Assembly: GCA_024743405.1 (NCBI GenBank)
Contig: JANSWP010000005.1
Location: forward strand, 1-64,000
Direction: 5' to 3'
Source: Bacteroidota bacterium
GTDB taxonomy: Bacteria; Bacteroidota; Bacteroidia; Chitinophagales; Saprospiraceae
DNA: 64,000 nt
The position numbers and the translations under genes were made by a program. The notes under the pieces were generated by a model. That model saw nothing but the letters and a program-made list of their open reading frames with translations. It was not told where the DNA came from and did no database searches. This document shows positions 58,725-64,000 of this stretch, piece after piece; the first letter of the stretch is position 1; every line of letters starts with the position of its first letter.

Positions 58725-60200
58725 ATGAATAATGACAACTTACTTTTAAGGAGTATAACTGACAGCTCTTTAAATCGTTGGAGGAAAAAAGAAAAAACGG
58801 CCCTCGAATTACTTCAAATTGTTGGTGAACTTCGTTTTGATAAATCAATCGAATTGGTTCTTTTTCGAAGAGATATTTATGACGCCCGTCCAAGCGAAGT
58901 TTTACACGACCATCTCCATTCAAAAAATTATTCAGATAAAAAAATCTCTATTGATACTACGCTCTCATTGGCACATTCGATTGCGAATATTCCCAGTTTA
59001 CCTCCTTGTAAAATTGATATTGGTAATTTGGCGGTAGAGTGGGCGGAAGAGCGTTCAGCATTCAATAATTTTGATGAGTTTATTCGAATTAAACTTAGCG
59101 ATTTTATTGATCAACCTCCACTGAATCAAGCCCATAAAGATGTTATTCTCTACGGTTTTGGGCGTATTGGAAGGCTGGCGGCTCGTCGCTTGATTTCTAT
59201 GACTGGAAAGGGAGAACAACTAAGGTTAAAAGCGATCGTAATTCGACCAAAGTTAAAAGACCGATATGTGGAAGCTGTAAAAAGAGCAGCTCTTCTAGAG
59301 TCAGATTCGGTTCATGGTGATTTTCAAGGGTCTATTGAAGTGAGACCTGATGGATCTGAATTGATAATTAATGGAAATCGAATTCAACTCATCTTTGCCG
59401 GAAAACCGGAGGATATTGATTATACTGCTTATGGTATTCAAGATGCATTAGTTATTGATAACACAGGTGTCTGGAGAGATAAGGAGGGGTTAAGCATTCA
59501 TCTTCGTCCGGGGGTTTCTCATGTGATGTTGACTGCACCCGGAAACGGTGTTCCCAATGTAGTTTATGGTATTAATCAGGATAAATTTGATTTTGAAGAA
59601 GAGAATGTCTTTAGTGCCGCATCTTGTACGACCAATGCAATAGCCCCGGTTTTGAAAGTGATTCAAGATGAATATGGTGTAGAAAGTGGTCATGTGGAAA
59701 CAATTCATGCCTATACAAATGACCAAAATTTGTTGGATAATTTTCATAAAAAACCTAGGCGAGGACGAGGGGCACCGGTTAATATGGTATTGACAACAAC
59801 TGGTGCTGCAAAAGCAGTTACGAAAGTGATGCCTGAATTTGAAGGAAAATTAACTGGCAATGCGGTTCGGGTACCTACTCCAAATGTATCCTTAGCTATT
59901 TTGAATTTGAGGTTAGAAAAATCAACAACACGGGATGATTTGGATTCTTTATTCAAGGATGCTGCTTTTCATGGATCATTAGTGGAGCAAATCCATTATT
60001 CTAATTCAACTGAATATGTTTCCAGTAATGCCATTGGAATGACTACCACTTCCGTAGTAGATGCACCTTCTACCATCGTCTCACAAGATGGAAAAACCGC
60101 AACTATTTATTTATGGTACGATAATGAATTTGGATATACTTGCCAAGTATTAAGATTGGCAAAACATGCTGCAAAAGTTAGACGGTATGTTTATTATTAG
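58725..60200 (+). CDS. Glyceraldehyde-3-phosphate dehydrogenase, long form (491 aa)
   Basis: From about residue 143 it is a normal GAPDH: Rossmann motif ILYGFGRIGRLAARRL, catalytic Cys301 in SAASCTTNAIAPVL, the following His in VETIHAYTNDQNLL, GRGAPVNMVLTTTGAAKAV, and LTGNAVRVPTPNVSLAIL. About 140 residues precede it, with helical, charged sequence (SLNRWRKKEKTALELLQIVG) of unknown fold; this long form of about 480-490 residues is known in the phylum. It catalyses the phosphorylating oxidation of glyceraldehyde-3-phosphate; whether it serves glycolysis or gluconeogenesis is undecided. A TTG at 58719 is in frame, but the ATG at 58725 is preferred. Confidence 0.9.
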   Translation: MNNDNLLLRSITDSSLNRWRKKEKTALELLQIVGELRFDKSIELVLFRRDIYDARPSEVLHDHLHSKNYSDKKISIDTTLSLAHSIANIPSLPPCKIDIGNLAVEWAEERSAFNNFDEFIRIKLSDFIDQPPLNQAHKDVILYGFGRIGRLAARRLISMTGKGEQLRLKAIVIRPKLKDRYVEAVKRAALLESDSVHGDFQGSIEVRPDGSELIINGNRIQLIFAGKPEDIDYTAYGIQDALVIDNTGVWRDKEGLSIHLRPGVSHVMLTAPGNGVPNVVYGINQDKFDFEEENVFSAASCTTNAIAPVLKVIQDEYGVESGHVETIHAYTNDQNLLDNFHKKPRRGRGAPVNMVLTTTGAAKAVTKVMPEFEGKLTGNAVRVPTPNVSLAILNLRLEKSTTRDDLDSLFKDAAFHGSLVEQIHYSNSTEYVSSNAIGMTTTSVVDAPSTIVSQDGKTATIYLWYDNEFGYTCQVLRLAKHAAKVRRYVYY

Positions 60201-60287
60201 AAAATAACTAATCACCAAAAGTCTCCCTCCAAAAGAAATTTTCGCGCCACAGGCGCGTGGATTTCAAAAACTGTACGGTAGAGAAAT

Positions 60288-60324
60288 CACGAATTGCCCA
60301 GAACTTAATTCTGGGCAATTCGTG
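60288..60324. terminator. Terminator between convergent genes
   Basis: A perfect 16-base stem CACGAATTGCCCAGAA/TTCTGGGCAATTCGTG around a 5-base loop, between the GAPDH stop and the T9SS cargo gene stop. It can serve both. A small GC hairpin (CGCGCCACAGGCGCG) lies at 60243-60257. Confidence 0.7.
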
Positions 60325-60333
60325 TATATTACT

Positions 60334-61092
60334 CTAGTTCTTTATCACTCTTTTCGTCTTTATAACCTTCCCTTTTTCAAGAATGGAAACGAAATATACT
60401 CCAACAGGGAATCGACTAAGTTCTAATTCATTTGTCGCCTTCAAATTCTCTTGTGTCAAGATCCATTTTCCTGAAGCATTAAATATATTTAAAGCATAAT
60501 CTTTCTCAAGTATCGAGGAAATTATAATGCTTAACTTCCCAAAGGTGGGATTGGGTAAAATATTTAATTCGATAGAGGTTTGAGAGGTACAACCTTCTTT
60601 TACACTTTCGTAATTATCGCAAAATTCAAGGTCTTGATTATTCCATCTCTCCCGAAATATTTCATAAGTCATTGTTGTTCCATTTGACTCTGCCCAAACC
60701 CAATCTGGGGCTCCTGTAGCGCTGCTTAAGAAACAATAATGGCTTCTCCGATAATCACATATGATATCCCAAGTATTTTCTATCGTTTCAATTAATCGCG
60801 TAGTCACAAGAATAGTATCACCGATATTTCCGAAACTATTAGCACTCATCGACCATGGTCCATTGCATTCAAAATCGGTTCCACTCCAAATGGTAATAAC
60901 ATCGCGCTGCTCTATGCCTCGGAATTGATCTAAAATTTTTATTTGAATAAACTCATTTCCTTCTAAAATGATTTCTCCGCCAAAGATGAAATCATCTTCT
61001 TCAAAGGGGTGGCAAAATCGACAGAAAATATCGCAGGAGAATAAATGAAAGGATAATAATATAGTACTAACCAAGCATATAGTTTTTTTCAT
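60334..61092 (-). CDS. Secreted protein with NTR-like domain and type IX sorting domain
   Basis: A signal peptide (1-18) ends at a Cys-rich start (SCDIFCRFCHP). The next 110 residues resemble a netrin/TIMP-like module (DDFIFGGEIILEGNEFIQIK, LDQFRGIEQRDVITIWSG, CNGP) with further Cys that may form disulphides (CDYRRSHYCFL). The last 75 residues are a type A type IX sorting domain: LNILPNPTFGKLSII, YALNIFNASGKWILTQE, ELELSRFPVGVYFVSI and LEKGKVIKTKRVIKN. The protein should therefore be exported through the T9SS and anchored or released at the surface. The module's partner is unknown. Monocistronic. Confidence 0.8.
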   Translation of the reverse strand: MKKTICLVSTILLSFHLFSCDIFCRFCHPFEEDDFIFGGEIILEGNEFIQIKILDQFRGIEQRDVITIWSGTDFECNGPWSMSANSFGNIGDTILVTTRLIETIENTWDIICDYRRSHYCFLSSATGAPDWVWAESNGTTMTYEIFRERWNNQDLEFCDNYESVKEGCTSQTSIELNILPNPTFGKLSIIISSILEKDYALNIFNASGKWILTQENLKATNELELSRFPVGVYFVSILEKGKVIKTKRVIKN

Positions 61093-61363
61093 TAGGAATG
61101 GGTTTTTGTTTTATAGACCTTCAAATGGGCAAGATAGGGTTGGGTTACAGTATTTTTTTGTCAAAATGACATGTTTTTTGGATTAAATCGGAAAAAATGG
61201 CAGTCAATTTTGCTTTGTAAGTTGCTTTTTGACCGATTTTTCGGCATGGTACGCGAATTGATAAAGTCGGGATGTAAATAAATTTAAAAATTTTCCACCC
61301 GAAAGCATCCCTTCGGTTTTAGTAAAAAACGTGGGGATGCGAATTTTAAAATAATAAGATACC
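61093..61363. promoter_or_regulatory. Intergenic region with hairpin leader of the hsp20 gene
   Basis: No gene. Positions 61305-61340 form a hairpin ending 23 bases before the Hsp20 ATG: 7-base stem GCATCCC/GGGATGC, with an inner CGGTTTT/AAAAACG partial pairing and a short loop. Its place is that of an RNA thermometer, but it does not cover the start codon directly. No perfect TAnnTTTG box was found. Confidence 0.4.
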
Positions 61364-61825
61364 ATGTTAGTACGAAAAAGAGTTCACAGACCAGCTTCAG
61401 CAATTTCTCAAATTTTCGACACTTTTTTAAATGAGGATATTATGAACTTCCCTACAAAAGTAAATCATCGAAAAAGTTCAATTCCCGCCGTCAATATTAA
61501 AGAATCTGATGAAGGATTTAATCTAGAATTGGCAGCACCAGGTTTGGGTAAAGAAGACTTCAAATTGGAATTGGAAAATGATATTTTGACAATTTCGGCT
61601 GAAAAGAAAGTTGAAAAAGAAACAGCAGAGGAGAACGAAAATAAAACGGAAAAATACACTCGACGAGAGTTTAGTTTTCAATCGTTTAAAAGAACGTTTA
61701 CCCTCCCTGAAACGGTAGATATTTCTAATATTAATGCTAATTATGAAAACGGCGTGTTGTTGGTTAATCTTCCTAAAAAAGAGGAAGCAAAACCTCAACC
61801 GGCTCGTTTGATTGAGATTGCATAA
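61364..61825 (+). CDS. Hsp20/alpha-crystallin small heat-shock protein
   Basis: The alpha-crystallin domain spans about 42-135: IPAVNIKESDEGFNLELAAP, GLGKEDFKLELENDILTIS, FQSFKRTFTLPETVDISN and the signature YENGVLLVNLPKKE (A-x-x-x-n-GVL). The C-terminal tail has the extension ARLIEIA, a variant of the usual I-x-I oligomerisation motif. It acts as an ATP-independent holdase in the cytoplasm. The leader hairpin may make expression temperature-dependent. A hairpin terminator follows at 61832-61889. Confidence 0.9.
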   Translation: MLVRKRVHRPASAISQIFDTFLNEDIMNFPTKVNHRKSSIPAVNIKESDEGFNLELAAPGLGKEDFKLELENDILTISAEKKVEKETAEENENKTEKYTRREFSFQSFKRTFTLPETVDISNINANYENGVLLVNLPKKEEAKPQPARLIEIA

Positions 61826-61831
61826 TAGTCT

Positions 61832-61889
61832 AGTTCAGTGTTCTGAATCGTCGTTATATCCCCCGACGATGAATTTGGAGCACTGAACT
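61832..61889 (+). terminator. Long imperfect hairpin after hsp20
   Basis: Outer AGTTCAGTG/CACTGAACT and inner ATCGTCG/CGACGAT stems with an internal bulge, 7 bases after the Hsp20 stop. No T-run follows, so it may be an mRNA 3' stabiliser. Confidence 0.5.
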
Positions 61890-61897
61890 CTAAACAC

Positions 61898-62068
61898 AGA
61901 ACAAAAGAAGATTACCAAGATTTGGCATTTCATTTCAATATTCGAAGTATTCCAAATGTAAAAGTATTCTTCAAAGGAGAGATAATTAATGAATTTAAAG
62001 GGGCGATGGGAAAACCTGCTTTAGAAAATTGGTTAGATCAGAATTTACCAAAAGAAGTTGTTTCATAG
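61898..62068 (+). pseudogene. Thioredoxin-family relic (C-terminal half, no start)
   Basis: The frame reads RTKEDYQDLAFHFNIRSIPN, then VKVFFKGEIINEFKGAMGKP and ALENWLDQNLPKEVVS before a TAG at 62066. It contains the thioredoxin landmarks after the active site: 'la..f.IrsiPtv..F..Ge....f.Ga' including the cis-proline. The CxxC half and any ATG are missing; the hairpin after the Hsp20 gene occupies the place. It is a 3' remnant of a thioredoxin or thioredoxin-like chaperone gene, perhaps originally linked to Hsp20. It is distinct from the TlpA-like gene on the other strand. Confidence 0.6.
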
Positions 62069-62094
62069 TTTTTCAAAGATTAGGTTTGTTTTTG

Positions 62095-62149
62095 TTCCGG
62101 GTTTTCGGTTCTTATTAATACGCAAGCACTAAGAACCGGAAACCCGGAA
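62095..62149. terminator. Long near-perfect hairpin terminator
   Basis: 20-base arms TTCCGGGTTTTCGGTTCTTA and complement with one G-T pair and a 15-base loop, then TTTTTTC on the plus strand. It lies between convergent transcripts (thioredoxin relic and TlpA-like gene). Confidence 0.7.
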
Positions 62150-62167
62150 TTTTTTCTTTATTATTCC

Positions 62168-64000
62168 TTATGGTGCACCAGTTACACTATCTGAACTAGT
62201 CCCTCCTAAAATATCGATAAGAACAGATAATTCATTAACCAATTCATCATCATTTCCACCAAAACCAGAACTTCTATAACGGATATTCCCGTCTTTACCA
62301 ATAATAAATTTCGTTGGAATTCCTTCAACACCGTAAGCCGAAACTACTTTATTATCATTATCCATTAATACATTAAAAGTATAGCTGTTTGATTCAATAA
62401 AATCTGCAGCATTTTTTTCCTTTTCAGCGCCTCTTTCCCATGTATCGACGAATAAAAATTCTACATTTTCGTTTTCTTCAAATTTTGAAACTGCCTTTTG
62501 CATAGCAGGAAAGGATGCTTTACAAGGTCCGCACCACGTTGCCCAGAAATCAAGGATCACAACTTTACCTTTCATATCTTGAAGGTTAACACTTTCGCCT
62601 TTCAAATTCACTAAAGCAAAATCTGGTGCAGGTGCATTGATCATTTTCTTTTTCATTTCAACTCTCATCTTATCCATTGCAACGGCTTCCAGAGATGCCA
62701 TATGTTTTTCATAAGCACTTTCTACTGTATTGTTCGCCACGAAAATTCGTTTGTATTGTTCTTTCATTTTGCTGTTTGCATGTCCTTTCATGATCAAATC
62801 AACCAAAACTGCTTCTGTAGCTTCTGCGCCTTTTGCTTTTTCATGAAATACCACATATCGTTCATTCATTACCGCATCACCCCATTTAGAAGTTTTACAA
62901 GCTTTTTCTTGATATTTCAAAGCTGAATCGTAGTCGTTCATTTTATATTTAAGCAATGCATACGTATCTGCATACATGCCATAGGAGTATTTTACGTTCT
63001 TTTTCCATTGCTTTTCAGTTAGATAGTCAGGCTTGTTGCTAATATCGGCTAATTCTGCTTTTACTAATTTGAGGGATTTATGAGAGAATTTTTCTGCTTT
63101 TTCAAGGTTGGTTGCTTCTGCTTCTAAGCTTTCTCCTGACATTCCCCAAGCCAAACTGTTGTAAATTCCTGCTTTTGATAAATTACTGGTAATGCTACCC
63201 ATATATTTATTAAAATTGTCCCAATCTTCTTTCTTTGCGTAGGTACTAGCTAAAGTTCTCGCAAAATTATCATGTGTACTTTTTGCATTTTTAGTATCTG
63301 AATATTTGGCTTTATGAGTTTCAAATATTTCTGCTTTTTTAGCCAAATCTTTTTCTGAATAAAAAGAATTTCTTAAATCTTGAACAACCCAATCTCCATT
63401 GGGGTATGCTACTTTAAGAGCACCTTCAGTCGCTTTCATTTCTTCCTCCATCCGTTGACTTCTGTACAAGTCACTAAGAAGCTTCAAGTCATCTTCTGAT
63501 TTTTTCTTTTTATTAGCTAAAGTTTCCGTCTTAGTTTTTACTTCTAATTTTGCTGCTTCATCTCCAGTTTGACTGGCGTAATAGGCATATCTGTTAAAAT
63601 TCTGTATGTTTTCCTTCGTACTTGGGTAATGCTTAAATTCTTTTTGTAACGATTTTAATGCTTTGTCAAAATTTCGTTTTACACCGACGGTACGATAATT
63701 AACGCCGTAACCATTTGATTTTGCTAAATAAGTACCTTCAACAGGTTGACCATTTTGATACATCAACGTTTTATATCCATTCGCCTCATTATCATCTTTT
63801 TTGCGTTCGTCATCATTTTTTACAGTAACAAAAATAGCTTTAGTAGCTGGAGTAGTTGCAATATGGCCTTCATACATTTTTTCTTTTTTGACCATTAAAA
63901 CTTCAACTGCTACAGGTCCATCTTCAGTCATTAAATAGGCTGTTGTTTCGAATTCTATCTTTGCAAGGTCTGTACCTTCTGAGTTATATTTTATGGTCAC
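62168..64000 (-). CDS. TlpA-like thioredoxin-fold protein with helical repeats (N-terminus cut by window edge)
   Basis: The C-terminal 150 residues are a TlpA/ResA-type redoxin with the active site FWATWCGPCKASFPAMQK, cis-Pro in VEGIPTKFI and the lead-in APAPDFALVNLKGESVNL. Before it lie about 400 residues of helical repeat sequence (TPR-like: YDSALKYQEKACKTSKW, LEKAEKFSHKSLKLVKAE) and an N-terminal beta domain. Such proteins are usually periplasmic, membrane-anchored thiol reductases; the signal sequence would lie beyond the window edge. The shown Met is not necessarily the true start, since the frame runs off the edge at 64000. Confidence 0.8.
   Translation of the reverse strand: MTIKYNSEGTDLAKIEFETTAYLMTEDGPVAVEVLMVKKEKMYEGHIATTPATKAIFVTVKNDDERKKDDNEANGYKTLMYQNGQPVEGTYLAKSNGYGVNYRTVGVKRNFDKALKSLQKEFKHYPSTKENIQNFNRYAYYASQTGDEAAKLEVKTKTETLANKKKKSEDDLKLLSDLYRSQRMEEEMKATEGALKVAYPNGDWVVQDLRNSFYSEKDLAKKAEIFETHKAKYSDTKNAKSTHDNFARTLASTYAKKEDWDNFNKYMGSITSNLSKAGIYNSLAWGMSGESLEAEATNLEKAEKFSHKSLKLVKAELADISNKPDYLTEKQWKKNVKYSYGMYADTYALLKYKMNDYDSALKYQEKACKTSKWGDAVMNERYVVFHEKAKGAEATEAVLVDLIMKGHANSKMKEQYKRIFVANNTVESAYEKHMASLEAVAMDKMRVEMKKKMINAPAPDFALVNLKGESVNLQDMKGKVVILDFWATWCGPCKASFPAMQKAVSKFEENENVEFLFVDTWERGAEKEKNAADFIESNSYTFNVLMDNDNKVVSAYGVEGIPTKFIIGKDGNIRYRSSGFGGNDDELVNELSVLIDILGGTSSDSVTGAP

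Noticed and set aside
1-64000. tRNA, rRNA and CRISPR arrays
   Set aside because: No cloverleaf with GTTCRANNC arms, no rRNA-like conserved stretch and no regularly spaced direct repeats were found by eye.

Overview
The window looks like a chromosomal segment of a low-GC member of the Bacteroidota, possibly a Saprospiria-type organism (the class is inference). The pointers are a C-terminal type IX secretion sorting domain (60334-61092), a DUF5916 outer-membrane protein, a short primary sigma factor of about 289 residues, promoters of the form TAnnTTTG, weak Shine-Dalgarno sequences, a LytTR regulator and a TPR-containing histidine kinase. No rRNA, tRNA, CRISPR array or intact transposase was found.

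Layout. 1-6.7 kb is accessory DNA: a decayed TPR gene, a catalytically dead caspase-TPR protein bracketed by two inverted copies of a ~160-bp MITE-like repeat, two secreted proteins of unknown function and several long inverted repeats. 6.76-8.96 kb has a DDAH/arginine-deiminase-fold hydrolase with an AdiC-like transporter. 9.0-15.2 kb, minus strand, is a six-gene secreted-protein locus whose order (subunit, periplasmic chaperone-like, beta-barrel usher-like, three more subunits) imitates a chaperone-usher fimbrial operon, although the proteins are very divergent. 15.2-16.9 kb is gene-free and AT-rich. 16.9-19.7 kb is a TPR histidine kinase with a LytTR regulator, followed by a CIA30 protein, a TetR relic and an unknown TPR-like protein.

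22.5-30.8 kb, minus strand, carries an acyltransferase fused to a cyclic-nucleotide-binding domain, and then a compact Hsp70 locus: a mini GrpE-like protein, a divergent Hsp70 with an unusual C-terminus, three paralogous membrane-anchored proteins and a small zinc-ribbon protein. One of the paralogs seems to start on a non-ATG codon. 31-41 kb has a large outer-membrane protein, a GAF protein with a K+ channel, a CvfB-like RNA-binding protein and an ABC-F ATPase. 41-49.4 kb holds a hybrid kinase with a displaced H-box histidine plus a single-domain regulator, a polyprenyl synthase, a GNAT enzyme, a PAF-acetylhydrolase-like enzyme and an ABC exporter. 49.6-64 kb holds DUF5916, an SDR, a VOC protein with an AddB-like PD-(D/E)XK nuclease, a START-like protein, rpoD, a long-form GAPDH, a T9SS cargo protein, an Hsp20, a thioredoxin relic and a truncated TlpA-like protein.

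The two best candidates for undescribed systems are the usher-like locus (9.0-15.2 kb) and the Hsp70/mini-GrpE/membrane-paralog operon (23.7-30.8 kb). Both are assigned from visible motifs, gene order and within-window paralogy only. No database comparison was possible.
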